Assembly (NCBI GenBank): GCA_032622095.1
Contig: CP136064.1
Coordinates: 109,480,004-109,544,003, forward strand
Source of the DNA: Siphonodentalium dalli
Taxonomy: Eukaryota; Mollusca; Scaphopoda; Gadilida; Siphonodentaliidae
DNA: 64,000 nt
Reading direction: 5' to 3'
Shown: in pieces, positions 11,119 to 23,204 of the stretch
How the letters are laid out: each line of letters starts with the position of its first letter
Numbering within the stretch: position 1 is the stretch's first letter
Made by a program: the position numbers and the translations under genes
Notes under the pieces: generated by a model
Seen by the model: the letters and a program-made list of their open reading frames with translations, nothing else
Databases searched by the model: none
What the model was told of the DNA's origin: nothing

Positions 11119-11399
11119 TTTTTGAACATTTCAGTAACCGAACTGACCATATAAGGTTATATATACGCACTTTCTTGGCAATCGTGTCCATTTCTTGGGA
11201 CATAAATGTGCCATTGTATGTGTTTATAACTGATGGGTGTCATGGTCCAAATAATTTGTATCGATGCGCGCTGAAATGATGAAATGCCACACACAGCAGG
11301 GATACACTCAGTTTTGCATACATTCTCTATTCATCAAGTTACATATTGATCTCTACATGATCACTAATCGGAGGAACATATTAAGCTGACAAACGCGCA
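11119..11399. other. unassigned sequence
   Basis: Unique-looking sequence downstream of the hairpin element. No gene seen. Confidence 0.3.
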
Positions 11400-11965
11400 G
11401 GCCGAACTAGATCATGCCATGAATCTCTACTATGGCTATTAAACGCATTAGAGATCATATTCCATATTGCACCAGTACAAAACCTGGGAACTTTTTGAAG
11501 TTTTGACAGGGAACATTATAACGTATAAAGGAATAACGCGGGGATACGTATTTCTTAGTTATTACCTGTTCCTTAATACGGTACTTCACTGCCATGTAAG
11601 TGAAGGTCCCAACTCGAAGTTGCACGATTTAGGTGACTTTATGAGCGAGTTTCCTTTGCGTCGCATACAATTATGGAATTTCTCCTGTGTAATTAATTCA
11701 ATGCTTATTGCGATATAAGCTCACAAAAGTCACAGAAAAGCATGCAATCTCGAGCTGTGACAACCCCCTAATGTGAAGCAGATTATTGAAGAACATGTAT
11801 GTACAAAGAAATATATTCCCTGCCTTGTTTGTTCAATGTTACAAAGTTCCCTGTCAGAAAGGGTCAGAACATCAAAAGGTTCCCAGGTTTTGTACTGCTG
11901 GAATATGATCTCAATATATACGGGCGTTAGCCAGAGTAGAGATTCATTATGATCTGAGGCCGAAC
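11400..11965. repeat. long inverted duplication, arms about 200 bp
   Basis: Left arm 11400-11600 (GGCCGAACTAGATCAT, AGTACAAAACCTGGGAAC, GACAGGGAACATTATAAC) is matched in reverse by 11760-11965. About 160 bp lie between the arms. The arms are diverged by substitutions and small indels. It may be an old foldback transposon; no terminal signature was found. Confidence 0.65.
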
Positions 11966-12119
11966 AAATCTGACAAATCATAGCACAACCTTCCGGACAC
12001 AGGCACCTATATGTGAAGTCGCCTTCACCCAGTAAGAGTCCATGTTTTGTATCTGGGCGGAGGGGTGATTCTCCCATGTCCGCGTGTGAGATTTAACCGT
12101 GACCGGGGACCATTGAAAT

Positions 12120-12420
12120 TGAATTCCTGACACAACTTCAGTTGAAAATTTCAGAACAAAAATAGGATAAACTGTTGTAATAGTTGGATTTCCAACCAGT
12201 AATTGAAAATTCAAATAAGTTTCTACTATTGGTGAATTTCTTGAACTGAAATGGCCAATCAGTTGGAAGATTTCAAACCATATAGAGAGGTGTGTTATAT
12301 ATAGGATGGAATTCTAACAGGAAATTATGAGGTACCAGTTAGAAAATTCCAACCCAATTGGGTGCAAATGGAATTTCCCGAAGTTGGGAATTTCTGTTTG
12401 ATTCGGGATGTGTTGTTGGA
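12120..12420. repeat. Fam8 GTTGGAAATTTC-type repeats
   Basis: Repeated blocks of the AGTTGGAAGATTTCAAACC / GAAATTTCCAACC type, alternating in orientation, related to blocks near 19495, 22380-22640 and 53321-54060. Non-coding, degenerate. Confidence 0.5.
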
Positions 12421-13474
12421 TGTTTCATATATTTGGCACCCGTTCCGCAACGTTAACCCTCAAGCCACTTCCATGTTATAGCTACCAATTCAACCATAAC
12501 CCATAGAGCAATAAGCTGTGGAAGGCACAAAACCAAGCACCATAAAATCCCAAAATCATGCATGTAAATATGTTCAGCTGTCATCTTGTAAAAAGTTTGT
12601 AAGCTTAATTGTTTGTATTTGGGAGAGGGGCTTCATAAGTTGAAAAAACTTGTGCCCCGATCCCTTTTGTATTATTATATTATATGCAAATAAAATACGT
12701 TTCAAGTCAAGTCACCTCCGTGTGTACCGGCTCTGCATTTAGCCTAATTCATTATCCCACTCATGCGCGGTATACTTACATATCCACAACTATATTATAA
12801 CAATCGAACAAAACCATGCAAATGTAAATGAATTTAAAAGGACCAAAAGATCTAGAATTGCCATAGCAACAAGAGCTGAAATATTATAGAATAGCCTCCG
12901 TGAAGACCATTCAATTGAATATCAAAATGCATGAATACCTGGGTGAATACTTCATAAAAAGCCGGGAATTGAGTATATACATATGGGTTTTATATTACGC
13001 TGGCATTTGTCCCACTAATAAACTTTCTAAGCACCATGGCACAAAACAAAGTTATTTTTTTATATTTTGAAAGCAGAATTAATGATAAAATTTCCTATAG
13101 TTCCTCAAAATTATTGAAATATTCGAAGTATAGATCGTATATACGATAAAATAGCCTCTTCTGTGTGGTTCTTCTTGGCTCAATCTGGTTATTTTATAAA
13201 CCGGAATCTAAATAAAAACCAAATTAAATTTTGTAGAAATTAGCCTGGAGCCCTGATTACATCTTTTAACACATTTACCGATATGTCAACGTGTCGAGAT
13301 ATTGAGTCGGACATATTGAGATATAGATATATATTTATCCTATATAGACAACGCGAATCTCTCATGAAAAGAAAAGGTCATTATGGGACCAGCATATTTA
13401 AACACAGACGCCATGCATGTACATCGCCAGGGGCTATAGGTTGATGGAGATATTTTATACACAATATAAGCTAG
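12421..13474. other. unassigned AT-rich sequence
   Basis: No gene or repeat was recognised over about 1 kb. Minor features are an A-rich stretch near 12650-12690 and TATA tracts near 13130-13330. Confidence 0.35.
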
Positions 13475-13612
13475 TAACCGACTCACATTTGCGTGACCGG
13501 ATACGCGAATCCCCGCGTGATCGGGATTAGAACCACCTTCGTCATCGAGGGATTGTTGTCGTTGGTTAATGCGTCTTTCACCTTATCAACTGAGCTACCG
13601 GCGGCTCCTAAT
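13475..13612 (-). repeat. tRNA-derived SINE-like sequence
   Basis: Minus strand: GCCGGTAGCTCAGTTGATAA holds a perfect A box (TAGCTCAGTTG, 13587-13597), and GGTTCTAATCC (13524-13534) is one base from a B box. The distance between them (about 63 nt) is longer than in a standard tRNA, and no acceptor stem pairing closes the molecule. This therefore looks like the RNA polymerase III head of a SINE, not a tRNA gene. The downstream body contains GATTCGCGTATCCGGTCACG. Confidence 0.6.
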
Positions 13613-13873
13613 TTTAGTTGAAAATATCTAGATATTGATAGAAAAATGGCCACATATAGTGAATAAATGTTCACTGACCCGATACCACGTCTCCCGAAAA
13701 GTGGCTTGGGCGTTGGTTTTTTTTTTAAGAAACCAATAAATCAATTTATGGCAAAACTCATTGGAGCAAATTTTTATTCCAATTGGAACTTGACCTGCGT
13801 GTTCTCAAATTGGAATCATAAACCATTTCGACGACTACACTATGCAAGTTCGCTGGTGAATGTACCCACATAA

Positions 13874-14150
13874 TTTGGGTATTTTACAATGGTACTGTAC
13901 CCATGTATACCATGGTGCACGCACCAAGTATACCCTGGACTGGTATCTACCAAAGTAAACCATCCTACTTGTACCCAAGTATACCCATGTTTACCCAGGG
14001 CATTTGGGCATTTTACAATAGTGATGTACCCATGTATACCATGATGCACGCACTCAAGTATACAATGGTAACTGCCAAAGTAAACCCTCGTACCTGTACC
14101 CAAGTTTACTCAGGTAAGCTGGGCATTTTATAAAGGTACTCTATACCACA
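13874..14150 (+). repeat. tandem duplication, unit about 120-130 bp
   Basis: Units begin TTTGGG(T/C)ATTTTACAAT at 13874 and 14003, with a third partial start near 14119. The units are rich in TACCCATGTATACCATG and ACCAAAGTAAACC motifs. Non-coding. Confidence 0.8.
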
Positions 14151-14815
14151 TAGGGTGAGCGCAAACGCAACCCACGTGACGCATATATCAAGCCGTCGAG
14201 TTATCCGCATTTGGAATACTCGCTAAAGTCATCCAAACCAAATAATCTCTATCAGAGCGCACCAGTCAGACTTCCTTTCTGACTCTGTCACCGCCTGGGT
14301 ACTAGTCTGTGTTTCTATATAAGTTAGCATGGGATTTTCCAGCAAAAATGGCGAAACCCGATCGCTCCAAAGTCAAATTTTCTATGTGCTTTGAGAACAA
14401 GTTCCGCTCTAAAAAATAACGACATAATGGTAAATCAGAGCAGTATAGTTTTGTTGACGATTTTCGCAAGCTACTCGTCAAGATTGCAGCAAATTAGAAC
14501 TTTTGTGTTTGACTTTTGTGATAATGTCGTACACTTTATATAGCGGAAGTCCACCAAATGTGGGTAAAATTTCGCCGATAGCAGCGGTCTTACCGAGCCA
14601 TCAAGGGAGGTAAACCCTGCATGGAGTTTGCAAACCAAAGTTCAATGGCAATTGCAATAAAGTATGTTCTTTATCGACGTACCGAGATTCGAGTAGTTCA
14701 AAAGATAACAACGCTGATGAATTATTTACCAAGTGACGTTCTTTCAAATTATAAATCCATGCCACTAAATAAGTCGCAAGATTATAATAAGAGTTATCTT
14801 CCGTGTTAATCCAAT
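14151..14815. other. unassigned sequence
   Basis: A 23-codon ORF (14348-14419, starting MAKPDRSKVKF) sits about 25 bp after a TATATAAG sequence, but it is too short to call. No repeat match was recognised. Confidence 0.3.
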
Positions 14816-15640
14816 GTATATGTACCGCGGTAAACCATGGTAAATGTACCGTGGTAAACCATGGTAATTGTACCGCGGTAAACCATCATTTGTATTATAC
14901 CATACTCTTTCAAATCGTCCTGTATTATAATACATATTTATACTCATTACGTGTGCCCACTAAGAAATGTGTGCCTTACTTGGTCTAAGTACCACAGTCT
15001 ACTACTTGTATGGCAGTATTGGTACATCAAATTGTCATCAATACCATAGTTTAGTATCGTACACCTCAGTATACAAATACTCCCAAATGCTTCATCCAAT
15101 TGTAACACATATCAAGGTTCATTGAACATTCGATTGATCCAACCATCCAATTTACATTTCTAAGTTTTATTCGAAGCCTATATTTCAAGACTGATGCATA
15201 CACTTTTGAATCAAGAACTGGAAGATGATTAATTAACTGAAATCATGGCGGAGGGTATTATTTTGAGCACCTTGGTTCACACCATATCTCGGCACAGTGG
15301 ACCACGGTATCACACTGCGTTCAGTCTATGTACCTTGGTTTATCGGTTATCGCATGGGGTCCAATGATGTATACATGTGTGGTATACCAAGGGTTATCAG
15401 CAATGTACCATGATCTACCGTAGTACACACCTGATGTCTAAAGTATGAATCGTATTATACCAATGTTGTTGGCTACACACTATGAGTTACCACAGTACTA
15501 TGGTGAGGACCAAGACCACGCACCGTAGTATGCCAAGTTTCTTCGGCTATGTACCATGGTTTACCGTGATACACACGTCAGGTCCAAACCATATACCGTG
15601 GTATACCAATGTTTTTGGCTATTGACTTATGATGTACTGC
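14816..15640 (+). repeat. palindrome-rich tandem repeats (TACCRYGGTA)
   Basis: 14820-14886 holds three 24-bp units built from two small palindromes, TACCGCGGTA and ACCATGGT. From about 15320 a looser array repeats GTACCATGGTTTACCG-like and GTATACCAA-like blocks with ACACAC(C/G)T(G/C)A between them. Non-coding. Confidence 0.65.
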
Positions 15641-16614
15641 AGTTATAGATATGTACGAGCATGTATATGTATATAATTCGGTATGAGGGTGGCATACTTA
15701 AGTATGGGATCAATTGCTTATATGCATTACCATATATGATAGGCCTCGATTCTGAAAGGCCGATGTTTAAACCGTGGGCTATATTTATAGGCACAATTAT
15801 CGGAAGTCTACTCGCATCCAAAACAAAATCACGATTGATCAAGCATGAATTCGCGTCGTTACCATGCGTTGGGCCTAAATATGCTTATAGTTCCATGACT
15901 ATATATGTACACGTTCGCAAGTCCCTTCCCCTTAACATCATGATGGGGTCGTTGTATATACATTGCATATGATCATATTATATACGGGTCTCCTTTGTTC
16001 TACATCTACCTTCTATTTATCCGAGTGCATGGGCACTTTATACTCTGATCTATACATCAAGTCGACATTTGTAAACTATGATGATCATGTCTCTCCATTT
16101 ATGCACAAGGAACTCATACGGGCATCTTCATTCATCGTTATATATTTCAAACCTATGTTTTAATTCAGTTAATGGACTCGCGACTGGACATTCGTAAACT
16201 AAATGGTTTCGCCCTTCGGGCTCGCCCATCTATATGTTCCGAATATCCAGTCGCTCGTCCATTAAACCTGACATACAGACTATAAGCTGCAACCCTTTCA
16301 TGTTGGGGATTATCGCTCCTACTTCCTAAACAATACCTGTTGGGTTGGCGGGAAGACCCCGGACACACACCTTTTGTTGGCTCATTAAAGTCTCGAGCGG
16401 ACCACTCAATTGTTGTACATGTATAGTGTGTATCATGAATTGTTCGCTGACGAACACACTTCAATAATCAATTTCCAAGTGGGTTTATAATCCGACATCG
16501 ATGTTGTCCATACAATCATAACAATGACCGATCTCGGTTTATTGTTGTTTTGTATAGTCAACCTTCGGCCAATAAACTCTTCACTGTCTTTATGATACCC
16601 ACCAATCGTAAGCC
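15641..16614. other. unassigned sequence
   Basis: Open frames of up to 103 codons (15661-15972 on +) and 99 codons (16165-16464 on -) occur. Neither shows a family motif, and both have flanking stops without clear splice sites. Could include unrecognised exons. Confidence 0.3.
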
Positions 16615-18375
16615 TGATTCGGGGTGTATCTATCATAGTCGTACGAGGGATTACGACTATAACCGTAGGCCGGATTCGGGGGGTTTCATGTATATATAGT
16701 CGTACGAGGAATACCGACTATAAGGCCCGTTCCAAACGACGGATTTTTGTCGACTCGAATCGAATTGTATTAAATCCGTCGGTGATGCGTCTGCGGTCAA
16801 TTTTGTTTCAGACGGACGCATCTTTGTCGCGTCGAATCTAATACATCGGTCGATTTATTTAAAGGTGCACTCCATGTTACCTTCACAAAATGGTCACGCG
16901 TAGATATAGAGGCCTATATATACCGGTATGTTATACATATATATACTAAAATACAGTATAAATTATGTATAAATATATGCGCGATTGCAGCGCGAATATA
17001 TGTGCATATGTATATGAGGATGTATATAGTACATATAGTTATATAATATAATATAATAGGCGCTACAAATAAATGTTAGATCGTGCAACCAATTGCCATA
17101 TATGTGTATACCATGCATGTAAATACAGGTATACAAGAATTAGTATAAATCAGAGACTACCACCCCTACCCCTATAATAAGGAATACCGGAATATATGAA
17201 TTATTATAAATAAGAGGTTACCACCCCTATACCCTCATAATAAGTAATGCCGGTATATATGAATTATTATAAATAAGATCAGTGGTACCACCCCTAACCC
17301 TTATAATGAGGAATACCGGAATATATTAATTATATATTTTCTCAGATAAGGGGAGCCCCCTCATTATTATACCATTATCATATCATTATCATATCATTTG
17401 CTTTCGTTCTTCGGCAACTTTCGGCTCTTCTCGTCACATGTATTAGATTCGAGTCGTCAAAAATCCGTCGTTTGAAACCAAGACGGATTTCAGACGCATC
17501 ACCGACGAAGATTCGTCTGAATTGGACGGAGATTCGTCTGTGATGCGTCTGACACGGATCTAATTGTTTCAAACGTCGCATTTTTGACGCATTTAATACA
17601 ATTGTGGGTCTGGTATTAGATTCGAGTCGACAAAAATCCGTCGTTTGGAACGGGCCTAACCGTAGGCCGGTTCGGGGTATTTGAGAGTCGTTTTCGTCAG
17701 CCGGATTTGGGGTGTATCACAGTCGTACTAGGGATTCCGAATATAACCGTAGGCCGGATTCGGGGGGTTTCATAGTCGTACGAGGAATGACGACTATAAC
17801 CGTAGGCCGGTTCGGGGTATTTGAGAGTCGTTTTCGTATAAGCCGGATTTGGGGTGTATCACAGTCATACGAGGGATTCCGACTATAACCGTAAGCCGGA
17901 TTCGGGGTGTATCATAGTCGTACGAGGGATTCCGACTATAACCGTAGGCCGGATTCTGGGTGTTTCATAGTCGTACGAGGATTGCCGACTATAACCGTAG
18001 GCCGGTTCGGGGTGTTTGAGAGTCGTTTTCGTAGGCCGAATTTTGGGTGTTTCGTAGTCGTACGAGGGATTCCGACTATAATCGTAGGCCGGATTTGGGG
18101 TGTTTCTTAGTCGTGCAAGGGATACCGACTATAATCGTAGGCCGGATTCGGTGTGTTTCATAGTCGTACGAGGGATTCCGACTATAATCGTAGGCCGGAT
18201 TTGGGGCGTTTCTTAGTCGTGCAAGGGATACCGACTATAATCGTAGGCCGGTTCGGGGTATTTCGTAGTCGTATATACGAGGGATTATAATCGTAGGCCG
18301 GATTTGGGGTGTTTCTTAGTCGTACGAGGGATTCCGACTATAATCGGTGTGTTTGAGAGTCGTATACACGCCGGA
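16615..18375 (+). repeat. 53-bp satellite (GTACGAGGGATTCCGACTAT)
   Basis: Head-to-tail units of about 53 bp containing TAGTCGTACGAGGGATTCC, GACTATAACCGTAGGCCGG and ATTCGGGGTGTTTCA. Two units lie at 16615-16723 and about a dozen at 17660-18375. Units vary by 1-5 bp in length, and some carry a GAGAGTCGTTTTCG variant. The array is split by the element at 16724-17656. Reading frames are not conserved, so coding is unlikely. Confidence 0.9.
16724..17656. mobile_element. Harbinger-like non-autonomous DNA element (933 bp)
   Basis: The terminal inverted repeats are identical over 38 bp, starting GGCCCGTTCCAAACGACGG at the left and in reverse at 17619-17656. It is flanked by TAA on both sides (16721-16723, 17657-17659), whereas uninterrupted satellite units have one TAA in GACTATAACCGTAGG. 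A 3-bp TWA duplication with GG-starting ends fits PIF/Harbinger. Subterminal zones repeat GACGCATC and ATTCGTCTG motifs. No transposase is encoded. Perfect ends imply a recent insertion. Confidence 0.88.
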
Positions 18376-18743
18376 TTACGACTCCAGAACAGAATCCCGT
18401 TTCTAGCAGAATTTTACAATTCACTCATATTTTCAACAACTTTCACCGTTTCCGAATATGAAAATACATAGATATGATTTCATAAGATCACTAAAGTAAC
18501 GTATAGTAGTTCAGTCACATGCATGGCGCTGCCGATAAGAGGTGTATACATTATACCAGATTGTGTGGAATGCTGAGAATTATACACTGTTGGGAAAATA
18601 TACCCTGCAGTGTTTTTCTCCCAAATAATCCCATATATTCCTTATTGCATTTAAAGCTATATACGGATGGCGCTCCTGAAAAAAATATAAATGTTTGTTT
18701 AACCAATAATACCCCCCAAAAATACATTTGTTCTTATTTTCAG

Positions 18744-18870
18744 GAACAACTGTGCCCTGATATTTTATTGCTGCAATGATTACACCCGTGCGAATGCTGC
18801 TGTTTAGATGGCGATGATTGAGCTCAATGAGAACAGTATTGGTCGTGCTGGTTTAAGTGATTTGCTGCAG
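18744..18870 (+). CDS. candidate first coding exon, unrecognised protein
   Basis: A good acceptor (TTGTTCTTATTTTCAG) at 18743 and a good donor (CTGCAG/GTAAAC) after 18870 enclose 127 bp. An ATG at 18808 opens 21 codons in phase 0 to the donor; the peptide starts MAMIELNENSIGRAGL. Upstream of the ATG all three frames have stops, so the first 64 nt would be 5' UTR. Initiation context is weak (T at -3, G at +4). No downstream exon was identified. Function unknown. Confidence 0.3.
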
Positions 18871-19494
18871 GTAAACAACCTATAGTCCATATTGGCAATT
18901 CACAGCATTATGGAATTTCCATTTGTTGAATTATATTTATAGAAGTTTACCTGTCGCCATGTCGCTGCACTCATATATAAAGACCTTCCAACCGAGCCAA
19001 CTGAGAAAATGGTCACGCTATTTGGATTAATGTATAATAATAATTTAATAGTAAATGCATATATGAAGTAGCAAAAGTTACTCTGTTTTTTTTTTTGGCA
19101 AATCGGATGACCCCCGTTGAGACCTCATATGAAGTTTTCTAGATTCGTGTATTTGGTTTGGTTCGTGGTGCTGTAGTGTATATCACGTTACCAACCCGTA
19201 TTATACATGGGTGTGGCGAGATGTGTACCCCCCCCCCGCCAACTATGGCTGAAAGGGTCACTCTCACCAAAAAAAGTGCTGACGGGTACACAGGTTTCGA
19301 AATCTCGTTCTAAATGACGTTAGTTTTCTTATCTGCCAATATTTATGTTAGAGAATAGAAACTGTTTACGTTAAACTGAACTGAAAACAAACTACTGATG
19401 GGCGTCAGACTTTCAGAAACACAGTTTAAGTAACTGGGTTAGTGCCGATCACAAACCCTGTGTACCCTTCAGCAAAAAAAAAATTGTAAAAATT
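18871..19494. other. unassigned sequence
   Basis: Contains T-rich and C-rich runs (19091-19100, 19232-19239). No gene or repeat boundary seen. Confidence 0.3.
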
Positions 19495-19580
19495 GACCCG
19501 TTCCAAAGTTGGAAATTTCATACCTAACACAATATTAGATATTAGTTGGAAATTTCACACCAACAATAGGTTTGTACATA
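19495..19580 (+). repeat. Fam8 fragment
   Basis: Blocks AGTTGGAAATTTCATACC and TTAGTTGGAAATTTCACACC match 53351-53420 closely, including CAACAATAGGTT. Confidence 0.65.
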
Positions 19581-19754
19581 GTCTGATTACCCAACCAGTA
19601 ATACATGTGTAATTTGTTGTTTTAGACCAACATTTGCATATCTTCCTAATTTTTGTCAAAATATTGTTTTGGAATTTCCTATAGGTCCTCCCTCTACGGT
19701 ATCCAGTCAAATTCCAAGTAAAACAAAAACAAAAACAAGGAATCTGGGGTACTG

Positions 19755-19930
19755 GAGGTGTCATACATTTATTTTCATTATAATTATGTTGTTTCCATCG
19801 TTCATAGAACACTTGAGTGTATTTTGCATTAATCCATGGCTTAAATTCATTCATTTGTTGCATATATTCTGTTGAGTTAAAAGGAGATGGTCCCATAAAT
19901 GGCCGGATTTACTGTACAGTACCCCTTTAA
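19755..19930 (+). repeat. Fam7 dispersed repeat, second copy
   Basis: Collinear with 3475-3650 (TAATCCATGGCTTAAATTC, TTGTTGCATATATTCTGTTG, ending CAGTACCCCTTTAA). Non-coding. Confidence 0.6.
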
Positions 19931-20103
19931 TGGATTAATACAAGCATTGTGTCATCAATTTGCCTTTTTTAACTATTGAAAATGTTGAGTCACCCGTCAT
20001 GCCCGTGTATGGTGAGACATCCCAAGTCAGGTCTCACCACATTGATGCTGCATTATACATGTTAGAGCTTCTTTTTGTTCTTATATAGTTCCGTGACTCT
20101 ATA

Positions 20104-21367
20104 TAATAGCCAGGTTCAGCCACATGTACATGTAACTTGTGTTGTCATTGCCAACGGTCACCTGCCCCATGTGGTAATTTCGCCTACACGTACATAGTAA
20201 ATCCGTTTAGAGTTTATGTCATTGTATAGCAAAGAGGAATAATCCAATCTTTTGATTAACACAGTTGTTTTTAAATGGACATGGCTCATTCAAGCTTCCA
20301 AATGTTGTCTTAAACGGACACAGTTCATTCAAGCTTCCAAATGACATGGCTCATTCAAGCTTCCAAATTTTGTCTAAGTAATGGAAGGAAGCATAAGATA
20401 GATTGACAAATAAACGAAATATCAACATACTTGTAATGGCTACATATGCTATATAGTATTTTTAATGGCTACATAAAAATACTGTCCATGACCATAGCCA
20501 TGTTCCAGCTGTTTTAAATTTTTCCCACAGAAGTGAAACAACACTCAATATTTCTACCATATCAGGAATAGACTAGCACAGAATGCTCTATTCTGCTCAA
20601 TGTCTGGCACATGACTGTTTGTTTGGGACCCAAACACTGTGTTTAAAGTTGTATTTCTTATAACTTCAATAGAAATGTAGATAAAGTATTTATCGACCTA
20701 TTTCGATACTGAGAAAAGCATATACTATTAAGTGTATTTTGGAGCTCAAACTATCATATGGCTTTAAGATCACCACTACCGTGTGCAGTACGTAGATGTA
20801 TGTGAAGTTCTTTCCTTGCATTCTGAAGCTTATTCATGGCAAATATTGATCTCTATTGTAAACATCATATTTTTCCATGTTTTATTCAATAAAACAATAA
20901 ATTACACTATATTCAAATAGTTAGTTTTATTATTTTATAGTCAATTACGAACAAGGAGAAGTAGGCTTGGGGGTCGCAATATTTATTTTGAGCATAGTCG
21001 AAAATAAAATGAAAAAATAAAATAAAAAGAAAACCCACCTCCGCCCCTTTTTGTTTTCTTGCATGTCACCATAAACACAGGTATTTAGTTTTTGCCTAAC
21101 CGAATGAACTACCAATGGTGTGCAGACGGCCGGTGAATGGGATCTGCTCGCGCGGAAAGATCATATTTTGATTTATACCAATTAAATGTGGTGGCATTAT
21201 GGCCCTTGTCTACCGGCTATTATTTACACGTTTCACTATAGACGTTGGTCGATATCTCTAAACGTGTATGTTTGGCGCCGTAAAGTCATGTGGTGGTTCA
21301 CACCACGTGCATGTATAGCAATAAATATATAACACGCGTTACAAGTTACTAGTACGTGTGTCTGAAC
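20104..21367. mobile_element. Fam9 inverted-repeat element, copy B
   Basis: The left end TAGCCAGGTTCAGCCACATG and the right end CGTGTGTCTGAACCTGGCTG are inverted. Subterminal segments also match copy A at 8228-9655. The interior (about 1.2 kb) has a triple repeat of GCTCATTCAAGCTTCCAAAT (20285-20370), an AATAAA-rich stretch near 20885-21030, and no open frame of note. A non-autonomous DNA element is inferred; the superfamily is unknown. Confidence 0.65.
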
Positions 21368-21875
21368 CTGGCTGTTGACATGACTTGGTTGAGTATATAA
21401 AGTTTATTATTTTGCCTCTCTGATATGACAGGAGGAATTCACTTATAACCTATATAATGTATAGATCTATAGTGTATACATCGGTGAGACGGATGTTATG
21501 GCCAATATACTGATTTCAGAATTTAACTAAATAGCTTGCATGCATGGTTATTCCAATTAAATTTAAATCCCCGGGTGCGGTTCTGTACCTCGGTACCTAC
21601 GGGAATTCAACTACTCTACTTATCTTCCGTCTTCCTTATTTAATATTCATAACTTTCTAAGCCCAGGTGCATAATCGATCTTCTTCACTTCGGCTCCACT
21701 GAGAGCATGGGAAAATGGATGACACAAATCGAACGGCGCCTATCCACAAATTACCAGTTGCATCTTTTATGCGACATTTAAATTTATGGGATACAAACCC
21801 TTGGGATCTTGAACGTTATAGTTTTCGTACCGTCAATCTATCATGTTAAAATAGGCGCTGAGTGCACTCTCATTG
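21368..21875. other. unassigned sequence
   Basis: Nothing recognised. Confidence 0.3.
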
Positions 21876-21885
21876 GGGTGACAGC

Positions 21886-21962
21886 TAGTCTCTTTAAAAA
21901 GCCGACGATAATCCTAAAGGATGTTAATATTGTAAAAATTTCGTCGGCTTTTTAAAAAGACT
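21886..21962. mobile_element. 77-bp MITE with 10-bp target duplication
   Basis: The left arm AGTCTCTTTAAAAAGCCGAC and the right arm (reverse) AGTCTTTTTAAAAAGCCGAC match with one mismatch over 22 bp. GGGTGACAGC occurs on both sides (21876-21885 and 21963-21972), a perfect 10-bp direct repeat. Nine- to ten-bp duplications suggest a Mutator-like origin. Non-coding; very short for any transposon. Confidence 0.8.
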
Positions 21963-21972
21963 GGGTGACAGC

Positions 21973-22631
21973 ACGAGGGGGGATGTATGGCAGTCACGTG
22001 AAATATCGTTTATATTGTTGTGTTCTCCAATTCGTGGCCACAATGAGGGAATCACAGACCAGCGCCTGAGATCCGGAGGAATATTTAATCGATTTTGGCA
22101 TTCGTTATTTGAAACACATGTTTTTTCTTTCTATTACAACCAGCATTAGAATATCTAATGGGGCCTACTCAATTAGAACCAAAATGTCCGGTTTTGTTCA
22201 AACAAATGGAGGACTCGAGAACCAGATCTGGAATAAAGTTGTTTTTGTTCCATATGGAGCCCAATCTTAGAAACATTAGAAATATTTGAAACCTAGTTTA
22301 TCCACAACCAAAATTTCAGGTTTTCATTTTTGGACCAAATACAGAACCCATCATGGCTTATCCTGGTATATGGGATGCGGGTGGTTTCTCACCCCAACTT
22401 TGGTCAAAATTTTCGAAAGAAGGAAAAGTTTCATGCTCAACACATCAGTTATATAGACATTTAAAACCAAAATATTTTCAGATCATTCTGATAGTTTCGT
22501 TTTCCAACCAGTATACTATATTTGGGTGAAATTGGATTATAATATTCGAATATTTCCCAACTTTTAGTCGAAATATTTCCTACATGTTCAACCATAGCGG
22601 CTAGGTTGGAGATTTTCAACAATTGGAAAGC
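21973..22631. repeat. Fam8-related and unassigned sequence
   Basis: 22383-22415 (TTTCTCACCCCAACTTTGG) matches 53326-53345, and AGGTTGGAGATTTTCAAC near 22602 is Fam8-like. The rest is unassigned. Confidence 0.45.
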
Positions 22632-23106
22632 TTAAAGGCCCACTTAATTTTCGAACACCAGATCACATTATATAAACATATGCCATGATTATTATATACC
22701 ATTTGAAAGAGGAAGCTCCAAAACATTGTATTTTCAACTTATTCGATGTAATAAACTGTGAACATGTTGTTTTTGTTGAGATATCGACGTCTGTTCTGTG
22801 CTAAAGTCGATTATTTTCAATGTAAGGGAATAACTCTATATATTTAGATATAGAGTTATTCCCCTTCCATTGAAAATAAACAGTTGGAATTCTGTTGCAT
22901 TCTGTGAGTCGTAACGGGGGCAATGATTTTATGATTTCAGCTATGTTATATTACTCTATGGGCACCTTCTGAGACACAGACGTTCCAAATGGTGATGAAT
23001 TGTAATATTCTAATCATATCGTATATCATAGATTGTTATTAAAACCGTATCTCAAGGCACTATAATAAAAATAATCGGTGACTCGAAAATTAAGTGGGTC
23101 TTTAAA
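22632..23106 (-). mobile_element. Fam2 MITE with an internal palindrome
   Basis: The ends AGGCCCACTTAATTTTCGAA and (reverse) AAGACCCACTTAATTTTCG lie between TTAA sites. At 22812-22881 the AACTCTATAT..ATATAGAGTT segment with its flanks forms a palindrome not present in the other copies, so this copy carries an inverted internal duplication. Non-coding. Confidence 0.85.
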
Positions 23107-23204
23107 GAACCAATCTGAACCAATTGGAACATACTAAGAGGGTGGAAGCAAATGGAATTTCCCAACTTGGGAATTGGGAATTTCAGTCTGATTCATGAGA
23201 ACTG

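Noticed and set aside
13524-13597. tRNA gene on the minus strand
   Set aside because: A and B boxes are about 63 nt apart and no cloverleaf closes; a SINE head fits better.
16165-16464. 99-codon minus-strand frame
   Set aside because: No recognisable family, no splice signals and no second copy; treated as chance.
17640-18380. Regular direct repeats resembling a CRISPR array
   Set aside because: Units are contiguous 53-bp satellite monomers without spacers, and the context is an animal genome.
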